DNA of 64,000 nucleotides from Aphidius gifuensis (GCF_014905175.1 NC_057792.1:4836001-4900000), one strand, 5' to 3'. Shown: positions 49,391-62,480, counted from the first letter of the stretch. The notes: generated from the letters alone by a model not told the origin. A program made the numbers and translations.

Positions 49391-52300
49391 TCTATATAAA
49401 TAACAAATAAATTAGCAAAAAAAACAACAAGAGATGTTGTAATAATTTTTAATGAATTAGATTATTATTGATGATTACCTGTTTATTTATTGTTGTGATT
49501 GTATGAATGATTGTTGTTTATATTCAATTAAAACGTGGATGATGCTGTTATAGATTTTGTTTATCTGACGTTTGTGAAAATAGACAATTAAAATGGCGAC
49601 GTTGACAATCAATTAGGGTGTATTTCCATGTCGATAAAAATGCGACTGTCGCAATTTAAAGGTGAACTATTAAAATTTAAATTACCCTTTTTTCAAATGA
49701 TTTTTCTTGATGACTTTTCTATTATTTAGATTAGATATAATACGGATAAGATGGTAAATTTTTTTTTCTAAAATTATTTGGGAAACAATGAAAAAACTGT
49801 ACAAATTTATTTACATATATTAAATGTTTTTTTTTTTTTTTCACTTTATTTTTCTTTAAATTTTCCATATACAAATCTTCTGATGCTGAAAACAATGATT
49901 TTTTTTGTGCTGCTACCAAGACATTATTGCGTTTTTTATTTATTCATTTTTTTTTTTTTTTTCATAACAAAACAAAAAGAAGAGAAAAAAAAAATCAGAG
50001 AAAAATTAAAAAATACAGAACACTTTAGATAAATAGAACAATACACCAGTTAAATTACCAGACTTTTATCAACCAAATAGAGAAAAAAGAAAAAAAAAAA
50101 AAAAATAGATATTTATTTATTAATAATATAATAAGTAAAAATGATTTATAATTTTTTTTTTTTTTTGTTTTTTTTTCTTTCAAAGCATGTGGAGTTTACA
50201 TTGCCCACTTTACTAAATTCACCATCACACTATTTCAGGCAATTTATTATTGTTTATTGAGATAATTTTTTTTTTTTTTTTTTTTCTTTTAGCGCAAAAA
50301 TAATACGATATTTGTAGAATCGGTATTACACACAGAGCCAATTAAGCATACATATTTATGATTTATAATTATTTTGTTTCTCAGTCCAGCCACACGTCAA
50401 CTTTGTCAATCACATATTAATAAATCCAAATTATTGATATATTAAAAATAATTATCAATTCAAATTCACATATATACATAATGAAAAATTAATTAATTAA
50501 ATATGGATTTTTAAATAATGAAAATTGGCAATTTAATGACGGTAGGACCAAACAATCGCCTGCCTTTTGGCAAGGGACCGATAAGGTCCAACAGCAATTA
50601 CAACTGTGATTGGTTGAAACAATGTGACCCTGACCTGCACATTTTAGAAAAATTAATTAATTAATTTTTTTTTTTTTTCAATTATTTATTTCAATAGTAT
50701 AAAAGAAAAAATTTTGTTCTTTAAAATTATTATTATTATTATCACAAAAAAAAGAAAAAAATATTTAATAAATTAATTAATCAATTCTAAAATGGTAGAT
50801 TATAGCCCCTTAATCTATTTATTTTTTTTTAATTTTTTTTTTAAATTTTCAAAGAACGTCTTTAATTAAAAAAATAATAAAAAATTATTTTGACAATATA
50901 TGACATTCAATGAATAATATAATTTTAAAAATTTTAAAAATTCGTTATTGCGATTGTTATTCTGAATTTAAATTTAAATTTTCAAAAAATTTTTTTTCAT
51001 TTTAAATATTATATAATAATTATTTTATTTTTGTTTTTTTTTTTATTTTTCTACGATAGTGTGATTATTATTATTTTTATAATTTTTAAACTATCTACAA
51101 AATTATTTTATTATTATTATTAATTTTAATTTTTATAGTCAAGTGTTAATTAACATATAAAAATATTATTATTTTTACTTACAATGATGATTCAGAAAGA
51201 CAATCGCTGATAAATAAACTGACATAATAACAATACTTTAATTATTATTATTTTTTTGTACGTACACGTGTTAACAGCACGGTTATTGATGTTTAATTTT
51301 TTAGATTTTTTTATCATTTATTATTATTATTTGTTATTTATTTTGCCTTGTAGCTTTTTTATCATCCTCATTGTTATTTTTACTTATGGAATAATTGCAG
51401 GCTAATGACACGGAAAATACGTGAATATATTTGATTAATATATAAATTAATTTTTTGAATGAGAAAAAGAAAAGAAAAGAAAAAAAAATAATGTAAAGCG
51501 TAGTGTAGAGTTGTTGTTAACTTTTTTTTTTTTTTCTAAACTCTTTGGCCAAATTTCATAATTGTAGTATAAAAATTAACTTGTGGCATTGAGTTTGTGA
51601 AAAAATTTAATAAAAGAAATCAAGGGTCATCAAATATCATATAGTTAATTTACCAAAAAGGCTTGATGATAATGAAGAAAAAAGAAAATTTTTCAAAATT
51701 AAATTATACTTGAATGTATATTTTTATCTTGCTCTTGTATTTTTTTTCTATTTGTTTAATATATAAGAAAAATTAATCCCGATTGTTTATTATTTTAAAC
51801 TTTTGTTTATTTTATTTTTTTTAATATTATTTTGTGAGCACTCTTCGTACTTACCACTCACTCATGCATGACCAAAATGTTCCTTGAAAAGAATCAAATA
51901 GCTTGCAGAATAGATTTTTATAATTTTTTATATTAATTAAAATTTTATTCTCCGTATGAGTATATTATTAATAATATTATTTTTTTATTGAGTATTTTTA
52001 TATAAAAAATTTAAAAAATCATATCTGCAAACCTGGCCATCAGCTCTTCACAAAATAAAAAATATAACAGACTATAATTTTAAATTGGCAATATATTTAC
52101 GCTGTGTATATTTTAAAAAATTTATTAATAGTATTTATATTTAATTGGTGTTCAATAGTTTTTGATATTCAAAAAATAATAATAATTACAACAGCGTAAA
52201 GTGCCATAATTTACCTATTATTTCCAATCATTATTAATGATATTAAAAAAAAAATTAATTATCAAGGAAATATAAACAGGTTTATTATTAAATTTAAAAT

Positions 52301-53120
52301 TAATTTGAAACAAAATATGTCTAAATATTATGCTTCGTTTTGAAATTTATCTTAGGCGTTGCTTTGTCTAAAATTAAATATATTAATATATTAAACATTT
52401 TACGTTTAATTAGACAAAATAAAACTTTGATTTTCAAAAATTTAAAAATGTATTTTTCATTATAGCTACATTATAATTGCCAAGAAGAATTTTTTTTTTT
52501 TCCACCTAGTAATTCTAATAGTTAATTTGAAAAAAAAATAAAAAATAAATAAAATTTTTTTTATTCTTTTTCAAAGAGTTTTATATAATAATAATTATAG
52601 CTTTACAATAAACTCTAGAAAAAGAAATTGATTTGAATTATTTATCTAACTAATTGAATATTTAAAAATTTAAATTTTAAAATATACAAAAAAATTGAAA
52701 AGAAAAGAAACAAAAGTTTTAAAATAAAAAATAATATTATAAATCAACAGTTATCAGAGTTTTTTTTTTTTAATTTTATTATCTAATTTCACGTGAAAAT
52801 GTTGAATATATAAATATAATATTAATAGATAAAAGAAAAACAAAAATTATGCTAACTTCGTGTTAGTTTCCATGAACTTTGATGAGTAGTAGAATTCTTT
52901 GGGATGCTTATTGATCTTTGTTGTAACTTGATTTGTTTTTTTTTTTTTTTTAATTGGCATTGGCCCTGGTTTATAGTTATTATTATTACTTTTTTTTTTT
53001 TCTTTATAAATCTGTACATCCATAGTGTGTGTGTTGAACTCACGCGATTTAAAATTGGTTTTATGGACGGGCCCACAGTACAAAATGTAATTGTTGATTA
53101 GACCCGTCCAATGGAGGCGA
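49391..53120. other. Long noncoding region between SF3B5 and BuGZ
   Basis: AT-rich sequence with long homopolymers and no supportable gene. A GC-richer island at about 50540-50640 (containing GGGACCGATAAGGTCC, which can form a short hairpin) is the only standout. The SF3B5 promoter lies at the left and the BuGZ 3' UTR at the right. Confidence 0.45.
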
Positions 53121-56100
53121 TCATCTGAAGCGTGGATGCATCATTGGTGCCAACATTGGCCCTCCAGGAAAACCCATTGGTGTTGCAAATGCTGGATGCA
53201 TTGCACCTGGTGGTAATGCTCCAATCATTCCTGAAATACGACAAAATATCAATCAATACATTATATTTATTTTCATTTTTAAATTATATATATAAAAAAT
53301 AAAACATTGATGAATATTTGCCAACTCATATTTAGCGAGTTTTCTTTTTTTTTTTTTTTTTTTTCTTTTAGTTTTACAATACTTACGTCCAGAGTTATGT
53401 AAAGCTCTGTCCGAATTTTCATATATATCAACATTTTACAAAGCTTTAATTTATTTTGTTAAATTAAATAATTAGCTTTGTAGAAAAGAATTTTTTTTTT
53501 AGATTTAAAATATACATACATCATTGTATCATTTAAAAATGTTATTGATCATTCATTCGTATAATCACCCTTGTACCCTTATCACACACGGTAAATTTAT
53601 TTTTTAATTTAAAAAAAAAAAATTGAAATATATACAGCATTTTATTTAAATAGTAAAATTATCGTTTTGTAAAATTGTGTAATATTTTTTTTTAAATATT
53701 AAATATTATGGCTTGGGGCGACAGCCGTGATTAAAAATAAAAAATAATTAGGATTTGAAAAAAATATATGACAATTCGATATAAAACGAATGAATGTCAT
53801 TGAGGAATATAAATTTAGGAATTATAAAAAAAAATAAATAAATTGTTTTTTTATATTATAGGAAAATAAATATTAATATAATATTATCTACTTGATAGCC
53901 CACCTATGGGTTTTCTACCCAACGTATATTATAAATTGCATCAAATTATGTTGCACAATTTTTAAAATAAAATTCGTATATAATAAAAAGCTATATGAAG
54001 ACGTACAGCATGCAAAAAAATTTTTGTGCCGCAAATACAGTTACAATTTTCACAACAAACTCGATAAAAATAAAATAAGTGCTACCACACCAAAATTCAA
54101 TTATTATTTATATGTTTATATGTCAGTATGTGTATGTTTAATTTTACAATAAAAAATAAATAAATAAATATTTTTCACATTATATGAAATTTTAATTAAA
54201 AAAATTTTCAACAAACTTTTATCGGTGATGATTCCGCGGCTGCCACCCTTTCAATTCATCTCTTTTTTTTTTCAAATTAAATCATCACACATTGTTTAAT
54301 TAATATTTTTGTATTTTTTTTTTTGTTCAAATATGTGTTTATGATTAGGTAGTATGTAGTATATAATATATATAAATATTACTTTGATAACTGTTAAAAT
54401 GAATTTACTTACTGTACCACGTTTTGCCACGAAATATCTAAATGTTATTTTTTTTTTTTTCTCATTATTTTTTTCATGTAGAAAATAAATTACTAATGAG
54501 TATATGATTAATGTTAATTTAATTGAGTTATTAATTACTTTGAAAATAATCAATTACACAAAATTATAATGATAAAATTATTAATAATTTTATATAGAAA
54601 TAAAAAAAGAAAGAAATTTCTTTTTTATTTAAAGAAAAAATTTTCATTATTTAAAATTTTGGTCCAGTCTTTGTGACAATTTTTAAATAACTTTTTTTTT
54701 TTTTATTTATTATTAATTAATGTGTGTATTTTTTAAATTTTATAAACACGGTATTTAAAAAAAAAAAAGGAAAAAATAATTTAAATAATTACGTATTGTC
54801 GTCATTTTGAAATAAATAAAATTTAAAATTTTTTAGCAATTTAAAAATGCAAATAAATATAGTAAAAATTAATGAAAAATTAATAAAATTAAAAAAATAA
54901 TTTTGTTGATTATTAGTTATTATACATGTAATGATGATAACAGTGATGATAATAATTTGAAATTTTTAATAATAATAAATAACAGTATATGAGATAATAT
55001 TAATGAGAATAAATAAATAATAATAATAAAATAAATAATAATAGGCAATGTCACCGCATGCTATTTTGCTAAGGACCAACCTTGTTGCACTTGAGAATAA
55101 AACACGTTTTTAGTAACCAGACTGGGATCATTCAACACTCACCGAGGAGTGACTGGGCGCCCTGGAAACGCACCGTTAAAACGTCAAAAAAAAGTATTTA
55201 GTTATCGATACAATACGTTAATTACTATAGAAAAAAAAAAAAATTATTATAATAAATAAATAAAATAATTGCTTACAACAAAAAAAAAAAAAAAAAAAAT
55301 GAAAAACAATTCAGCAATCTCGTAAAATATCAAATTTTCATTTATATCTTTTTTTTTTTTTTTAAATTATTATGATAAAAAAAAAAAAAACATTAAATAT
55401 TTTTTTTTTTGTCTTTCATACAATTTAAATTCCCTATGTCATTTCATACTATTGGAAAAAAAAAATTTAAAAATAAATAAAAACATTTCTTTCTCACGCT
55501 CATTTTTGTTCACTCAATAATACTTTGAGTTTGAACATTTAAGAAAAAAAAAATAAATAAATAAAATAGGAGACAATATACCCTTAAAAATAATAGGATA
55601 ATATATTAATTCTAATGAAAAAGGATAATGACAAAAAAACGTATGTAATTAACTATGAGGTAAAAATATTTCTAGAATGAAAAAAAAAAAAAAAAAACAA
55701 AAAATGTTGTAATAAAACATTATTTTTTAAATAAATTTAATGAAAAATGAATAGGAATATAAATACCGAGTGATAAGTGTGTAAACGTGATCTCGCGGAT
55801 AAAGAGACTTACCTGGTGGCAGGCCCATGGGGGGCGGTCGCATCATGTTACCTCCATGAATAAGAGCAGGTGCAGCAAGTGTCATTGTTGGTCTCATTAA
55901 AGGTGCCATTAATGCAACTGATGATACAGGCATACCACCAGATGCTGATACCATTACAGCTTGTGGTGGTCTCTGAAATCTTTGTTGTTGTTGTTGTAAA
56001 GCAGATAATGCAGCTTGTTGTCTCTGTTGTTGATCCTGGAATGCTACTGCAGCATTAACTGCTGCTTGTTGTTGTTGTTGATGATGATGTTGCTGCTGTT

Positions 56101-57805
56101 GTTGTTGTTGTGCTTGTTGTTGTTGAGCTTGTTGTTGTTGTTGTTGGGCTTGTTGTTGTTGATGTTGCTGTTGGGCTTGTTGTTGTTGTTGTTGTTGTTG
56201 ATGTTGCTGTTGAGCTTGTTGTTGTTGTTGTTGAGCTTGTTGTTGTTGTTGTTGGGCTTGCTGTTGAGCTTGTTGATGTTGTAAAACAGCAGCTTGATGA
56301 TTTGCTACTTCTTGACTTCTATTTGCATCATCATTTTGTCGTCTTTGATATTTTGGTAACCTTGCACGTATTTCTTCAAGACTAAGATCTTCTGGTGGAT
56401 GTATAATTTTACTTGCAGCACCAGTTGTTGCAATTAAATTAACTTTTTGTTCATTATTATTCGTTGTATTATTTGTTGATGAAACAGTACTTTCATTACT
56501 ACCATAAGCTGGAAATGTTGGTTTAACTGGACCAATTGAACTACCAGCCATTGATGTAATACTTGAACCATGCATTGATAAATTATTTGATATTGATGTT
56601 GCTGCTGATGATACAATTGCACTTGGAAATAATGGTCTACCTGGCATTGATGCATTTGAAACTGGTGGCATACCTGGCATTCCTTGCATCATTCTAGAAA
56701 AATAAATGAAATAATTATTTTATTTTTATACAACATAAAGTTATGTCAACATGTATATATATATTTACCCAGGTCCCATAAATGGTTGTCCCATATGACC
56801 CATATGTCCCATCATATGATGATGCATAGGTGGTGGATATTGTCCCATTTGTGGCATACCATGATGTTGTCTTTGCATTCCTTGCATAACACCTGGCATC
56901 ATACCAGTACTTGTTGACATTGCACCAGGTGCTGAACCTAATAAACCTTCAGGTTTCATTTTTTTTTGTACTGGTTCATCTTCACCAGAACTTGGTGAAC
57001 CAGGACGACCACCATTTCTTAATCTTTCATGTTCTTTTGCATCATTTGGTGGTATACCTTCCATTCCATAAATTTCTATTTCTATATTGCTACGATTTGG
57101 TAGCGAATTTGGTACTTTATCAATTGCTTCTTTATGTACCTAAATAATGAAAATTTATTTAACAATCATATTATTAAAATTATATATATATATCTATTAG
57201 TAATATAAAAGTTTTTTTTTTTTCAATTACCTGCATACAATGTATACTCAATCCTGGACCAGTGTAAAGTTTTTTATGACAAATATGACATTTAAAATGT
57301 TTAGCTTTTTGATGTTGAATTAAAATTTTTTCATCATCAAATTCTCTATTACAGTACCTATATTATTTTAATAATAAAAATAATCATTAAGTGAAAATAC
57401 ATTTGATATTGTATAAACAATGTCATCTGTCAAATATAATGCCTAACATTTTATTATATTAATAAAAATCATTTTAAATGCATTATTAATATCTTTAACA
57501 TCGATTACGTATTATAATCACTTGAATTCCTGCTCTGACGCAACTCCAGTGACCAATTATAGAACTAAATTGTCTTAAATTTAACTCTTTTTTTACAATT
57601 AAAAAAAAAAACTATCATCTCAACATATTTACTCATAAATTTATAATTTTTTTTTTGTTTTTCTTTTTTAAAAAAAATAGAAAATTAATAGCACATCTAA
57701 ATTGAATATTTTATAAATAATAAATAAATAATTATTAATAATATATTTTGTTGAAAAAGGATACCAGCACCATGGTCTAGATTGCTTCTTTTTTTTTCTG
57801 CCCAT
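53121..57805 (-). CDS. ZNF207: BuGZ / ZNF207, Bub3-binding zinc-finger protein
   Basis: Exons 57805-57765, 57357-57231, 57139-56769, 56693-55813 and 53230-53121 join in frame to 509 residues. The N-terminus has MGRKKKKQSRPWCWYCNREF and two C2H2 fingers (WCWYC...H; FKCHICHKKLYTGPGLSIHC), the hallmark of ZNF207. After MEGIPPNDAKEHERLR come Met/Pro-rich repeats. The GLEBS motif (HPPEDLSLEEIRARLPKYQR) keeps the paired glutamates that bind Bub3. A very long Gln tract with Ala and His follows, then a Met/Pro/Gly-rich tail ending in APMMHPRFR. The protein loads Bub3 on kinetochores and acts with spindle microtubules; nuclear roles in splicing are also known. The last intron (53231-55812) is long and holds a possible alternative 19-base exon. 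Confidence 0.93.
55143..55161 (-). other. Possible alternative 19-nt exon of BuGZ
   Basis: Inside the last BuGZ intron a GC-rich 19-base segment is bordered by TTTCCAG and by GTGAGTG on the minus strand, both good splice sites. Including it shifts the frame of the last exon and gives a different C-terminus; reading through it without splicing gives GRPVTPR and a stop. It stands out from AT-rich surroundings, but its use is not shown. Confidence 0.35.
56080..56290 (-). repeat. Coding glutamine tract (CAA/CAG repeat) in BuGZ
   Basis: About 70 codons are almost all Gln, broken by regular Ala and some His, giving an AQQQQQ-type pattern. In DNA it is a CAA/CAG/GCT microsatellite likely to vary in length between individuals. 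Confidence 0.9.
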
Positions 57806-58530
57806 TGTATTTTATTTTTTAAAAATATATAAAAAAACTAATAACTCAAACACAATATACGTAATTTAACACTTATTTATAATTATTATTTAAAATACAA
57901 AAATTATTTATTTTTATATAGGTATTTAAAATATTAACATTTATAAAGAAGAAAAAAAAGAGCACAAACTACAAGGTGTAAAAACTCAATTGCCTTAGAA
58001 TGTAAGATGGCAGACTCACACACAAACACACAATGTGTAAGTCAGATGAATTAGTGTGTGTTGTAAATTTACTGTCAAATAACCAGGAATTAATGAAAAA
58101 CATAAACACACTTTGCGCATGTTTGGTTGTCCCCTTCCAGTTTGTTTCAGCTCATTATATTAAAAACAATCTAAATAAATTCATATGAACAATTAATAGA
58201 TTTTTTTTTTAAATAAAATTGTTAATTATATTTTAAAATTGTTTAATTTAATTATGTTGGTAAGTAAGTTTCTCAGTCGATAATGTCGGTTGAGTAGCCC
58301 CCCTGACACCCCCCTACATTAATAATTATTGTTTGTTTTTTTTTGTCATATACAACATAGTAAATAAAATAACATTCTACAAGTTATTAAAACAATAAAC
58401 AATATGAAAAATTAAAGAAAATATTGAATTAATTAATTGATTAAATTGTCAAGTTATTTGTGTCATAAAAAAATCATCTCGAGGATAATTCACATATTGT
58501 CATGAATTGTTATAATTAAATATAAACAAA
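57806..58530. other. Divergent promoter region between BuGZ and the ERCC6-like copy
   Basis: The left part is the BuGZ promoter. From about 58130 the sequence is a copy of 62503-62921 upstream of the fuller ERCC6 gene (GTAAGTTTCTCAGTCGATAA occurs in both), so the partial gene copy carried its promoter along. Confidence 0.7.
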
Positions 58531-59455
58531 ATGAATGGTGAATTAATTGATTGGTGTCTTCCAGAGGTAATTATTAATTTATGTCATTGTTGATAATTGA
58601 ATTGTTATTTTAATTTGGTAAAATTCTTTCAGGTTGTCAAGGTTCAAAGTGAAAATGATATTCAACAAGAATTAGCAAATAAAATTAATGAACTTTCAAA
58701 ATCTAGAACAGGTGATCTTGAAGATGGTGAAATTGTTGATGAAAAAAATAATAATTCAGCAGCTATTGATAAACAAGTACAAAATGGAGAAATTACTCCA
58801 TTTGAAGCTGAATTTAAAAAAAAAACACAACCAAGTTCTATGAAGTAATTATTAATTTATTATTTTCTAATTAATCTATTTAATTTTTGTATTAATATGT
58901 TTTTTTATTCTTGTATGTTTTAGAAATACTTTTAATTCTGTAAGTGGACTTTTGGATCTTGAAAAGTATTTAAAAAGACAGGCTGAAGTTGGTGCACAAA
59001 GAAAAAATTTACAAAAAAATACAGTTAAAACAACAACTTCAATTGAATGTCAAAAAAATAAAAAAAGTATTAAACAAATTAAACGAAAATGCAAGAATGT
59101 AAATTCAACAAATGTCGTTAATGATAAATCATCAAGTTTAAAAATTATTAATGAAAATAAAGCAGATATTTTTGATGAAAAAATGAATAAGTGTATGAAA
59201 ACTTCAAGTGATAGTGGAAGTGAATATATACCAAGTGCTGATGAAATTGATTCAGATGATGAAAAATTAAAAAAAAAATTATCAAAAAAAAGAAAACGTT
59301 TAAATAAAGATGATCAAGATAAAGATAATAATTTTAAAAAAAGAATACTTGATGATGGTGATGAATCATTATGGAAAAAACGTATTGAAAATAAAAAAAA
59401 TTATTTAAAAGTCTTTCTTCAGCTAATTCACTTCGTCGAGTTAAACAGATATTAA
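58531..59455 (+). pseudogene. Truncated chimeric copy of the ERCC6 (CSB) 5' part
   Basis: Exons 58531-58566, 58633-58844 and 58924-59455 parallel the first three exons of the ERCC6 gene at 62922, with matching splice phases and high identity. They stay open for 259 residues: MNGELIDWCLPE, the acidic N-terminal region, NSVSGLLDLEKYLKRQAEVG, and DSGSEYIPSADEIDSDDE. At about 59410, just after NKKNYLK, similarity stops. The sequence switches to a fragment of the unknown modular gene's helical exon read in another frame (VFLQLIHFVELNRY, stop). No ATPase motif is present. It could still be transcribed, since the copy kept its upstream region. I call it a pseudogene for lack of any catalytic part; a short chimeric protein is the alternative. 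Confidence 0.75.
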
Positions 59456-59500
59456 GTGACAAAGGGGAACTATCTGAAGATATGCAAAAAGTCTTTTAGA
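59410..59500 (+). pseudogene. Fragment of the modular gene's helical exon
   Basis: The 90 bases after the ERCC6 breakpoint (AGTCTTTCTTCAGCTAATTC, and later GTTAAACAGATATTAAGTGAC) match the start of exon 3 of the unknown family (compare 60231-60320). They end abruptly at AAAGTCTTTTAG. The fragment marks one junction of the rearrangement that placed the family next to ERCC6. Confidence 0.8.
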
Positions 59501-59773
59501 TCTCTAGTCTGGGTTTCATACCTACCCAACAGACAGCACTGGTCTATGTATATATCGTATCTATCTCATCTATCTCATCTATCCATCTATCCACATCTAT
59601 CTACAGTAGTACACAGTAGTAGTAGCAAGTAGTAGTCTACAGTAGTTCTAATACAGTCTAAAAGCACGCTGAAGACTAGATACCTCTAAATAGTTTTTTT
59701 GTCTATAATAGTTCATTTCGCATTTCGAGGTAAATAAAAAGAAAAGAAAGACATCATCCATAAGAAACTTATC
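59501..59773. promoter_or_regulatory. 5' region of the one-module gene, with ATCT and AGT simple repeats
   Basis: Immediately upstream of the one-module gene lie simple repeats (CTATCTCAT type near 59560-59605; AGTAGT type near 59605-59640). Its promoter and 5' UTR must be here. No TATA box is clear. Confidence 0.45.
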
Positions 59774-61074
59774 ATGTCGTCTCCAATTAGGTAAGTAAAT
59801 TTTTTTAAGTTAATTAAAATGAGAAATAACAATAAATAAGTTTTTTATTTTACTGTATTATGGGTATATATTTTATACACATAACCTTGTAACCAAGACT
59901 CGAGACCTAGTCTCTCTAGTCTTCATGCTTGTAACATTTATCACGACCGCAAACCTACATGTAAAATTTATGATGTTTCATAGTAATTAGTAATATAATA
60001 TAATTTTAAAAGAGACTTTTATAGTGTTTCAGACTCAACCCCATCATGGACCGACAGTGAAGAATACGAGGTACCTAAAGATAAAGTAGCACGTTTTGAA
60101 AAAACTGAAGCAGATTATGTGGAATCCTTAATGGAAGTGTAAGAGTTACATTATTTTTAATTTTAAGTTCATCCATAAACTTGTAAACAATGTGTATAAT
60201 TGTTTTTTTTTTTTTTTTTTTTACAAAAAAGTCTTTCTTCAGCTGATTCAATTCGTCAAGTTAAGCAGATATTGAGTGACAAAGAAAAACTATCGGAAGA
60301 TATAGAAGAAGTCTTTGATAGAGCTATAAAAAAAGAAGAAAGAGAACAAAAAAAAGCTTCTGAAGTGCCCATAAAACGTATCATTAACAAAATTCGAATA
60401 ATGAAAAAACGTGAAAGACAATATGAACTAGAAAAATTATTACGAACATGTCAAGCTGAGTTGAAGTAAGTAAATTATTTGAATTTTATAAATATTAAAA
60501 TGACAATAAATCACAAGTTTATTATTTTACTATTTTATCATGTACCTATATGTCAAATTACAGGAAGACCCAATATTATGTATTCAACACAGCAATACCA
60601 CAATCTGAGAGAAAGAAGAGACAAGATTTTTTGGATATAGAATTAGATCTCTTGCAAGAATATTTATGGGTTACAAAAGAATTTGTTCCACGTACTGACG
60701 AAGACCGCGCAAAACTTTGGTCAGCCAACAGCTGGCCTGATTGTCCAGAATTTGTCTCCAGAAAAGACACGTAAGAATTGCTTAGTTTTAAATTTTAAAT
60801 ATTCTTGAACTCGTAAACAATGTTTATAATTTTTTTTTTTTTTTTTTCTGTTACAAAAAAATTGTGTTCCTTTTCTCAAATGGAAATAAAAATCAGTCAA
60901 GAATCAGATATGGATGAATCAGATATGGATGAATCAGATATGGATGAATCAGATATGGATGAATCAGACTCGAATGAATCAGACTTTGATGAAGAGGCAT
61001 GCTACAAAAAATATCTACAAACGCTAAAAACTGAAGACAGTCTAATGAGTTTATCTGGTATATCAATTAAATAA
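59774..61074 (+). CDS. Unrecognised gene, one-module member of the modular family
   Basis: Five exons, 59774-59790 (MSSPI), 60025-60138, 60232-60465, 60564-60770 and 60897-61074, join to 249 residues with no break. It is the family member with the cleanest frame. Exon 2 is acidic (DSTPSWTDSEEYEVPKDK). Exon 3 is a charged helix (SSADSIRQVKQILSDKEKLS and a K/E/R-rich part). Exon 4 starts KKTQYYVFNTA and has WSANSWPDCPEF. Exon 5 is an acidic repeat of ESDMD units ending in LMSLSGISIK. In the minus-strand copies exon 5 begins after GTTAG; here that site reads GTTAC, so I use the next AG (60895-60896), which keeps the frame. Predicted soluble, coiled, with an acidic tail; there is no signal peptide or membrane segment. 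Function unknown. It was copied together with its 3' flank from, or to, 15.6-19.3 kb. Confidence 0.68.
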
Positions 61075-61903
61075 TCTTTCAAAAAGAAATAAAAAAAATT
61101 TGAATGATTAATACTTCCTATAAAGATGCTTAATCAACATCATCAACAACCTATCTTTTAGCATAATAATAATATATGTTGAAAATATAAAAAAATCTTC
61201 ATACCTGGTGATGATGAATTATCATTAAATGCAAATACAATTAAATTTTCATACAATGTAAAATTTTTTTGTTGTTAACAATGGGTTGTTAACTAAAATC
61301 ACTTTAAAAAACTTAGTATATAGTTGAATTTTCGTTTAAACAAAAAGAAATAAAGAAAAAAAAAACACTTAAAATAATAATATGCTATAATCAATAAGTA
61401 TTTTATGTATGTTTTCATTGAATATCAAAATATAAATTACTCTAGAAAACATTCGCTTATTCTTTATTTAAAAATGTATAATTAATTATATCAATAATCA
61501 ATAATAAAAAAAAATCACTCATTATATGCAATAATATGTGATAATTTGGTAACTGACATAAAGTCATTGGTATTTATTAAGATCCTGGTGTGTTTGATAT
61601 AAAAATAATTATGTCAATGTTTGTATTTGAGTTATACAAATATATAAACGTGAATATTATCAAGAAAATCATCAAGTTGATCAACATTAAATGATGAGAA
61701 GTATTTTTATAATTTTAATCATAATAATGGTCAAGTAAAGATAAAAATAAAAGATATTTTATGACAATAAAAGATCTATGTTATCCAGTTTTTAGACAAG
61801 ATAGTATAATCCAATATTACAAACTCTTTAATTGATTTATATATTTTTTTTTTTTTTCAAAATTATAATTGTCGACAAGTAAAATTCTACTTATTGAAAT
61901 TCA

Positions 61904-61969
61904 ATGGACATGTCAATGGCGTTGGAGCCGACAAAGGAAAACCTTTATTCGGCAAATACCGGACAAATG
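61904..61969 (+). other. Candidate orphan first exon
   Basis: Twenty-two codons from ATG to a GTATGT donor, less AT-rich than the surroundings, read MDMSMALEPTKENLYSANTG and QM. I find no following exon before ERCC6. It may be a remnant or the start of a gene interrupted by duplications. Confidence 0.25.
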
Positions 61970-62324
61970 GTATGTAAATTCTATTTTAGTATTGAAATGA
62001 AAAAGAATGCTAAATTTAAACAATTAAAATATAAATATTTTTGATGAGAATCTTTAATTCTTGTATTGTTCTTTGTACTTTTAAATACAATTGAATTAAT
62101 AACATTTAAAAATTGTAAATCTGGAATGGTATTAAAATATTTAATAATAATGCTTGTGTTACTATCAACAATTAAACATGAGCAGTAAGTGTTATTGGTG
62201 TACTTGTTAAGTAGCTATAAATAACTTGTGTATCTTCAAGCTTTGAATCACTTTATACAATTTTTTATTTTTGAATATGATTATTTAAAAAAAAGAAAAA
62301 TGATGTTGATGATGATTAATTATT

Positions 62325-62480
62325 ACGATTCCATCGCCAAATAGTAGCATCATCACATACACATAATAAAACAGAACCATCACGACCAATCACGACTTAA
62401 ACTTGTTTGTCTTATTGGTGCTGTACATTTTGGATGTTGTAATGATGAACATCTTGCTTGTCTGGTTCTTCAACTTCTAA
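62325..62480 (-). pseudogene. WD40-repeat C-terminal fragment
   Basis: On the minus strand a frame reads ARCSSLQHPKCTAPIRQTSL then SRDWSRDGSVLLCVCDDATI then WRWNRN and a stop. The end resembles a last WD40 blade (DGS-VLLCVCDDATIWRW). A small repeated GTGAT segment inserts near SRD, and nothing upstream continues it, so it is probably a dead 3' piece of a WD40 gene. Confidence 0.45.

Noticed and set aside
50540..50640. Possible structured RNA (short palindromes around GGGACCGATAAGGTCC)
   Set aside because: The stems are only five to six pairs, and no known RNA class fits.
56015..56385. Long leucine- and valine-rich frames on the plus strand
   Set aside because: They are the antisense of the BuGZ glutamine repeat; repeat codons stay open in every frame.
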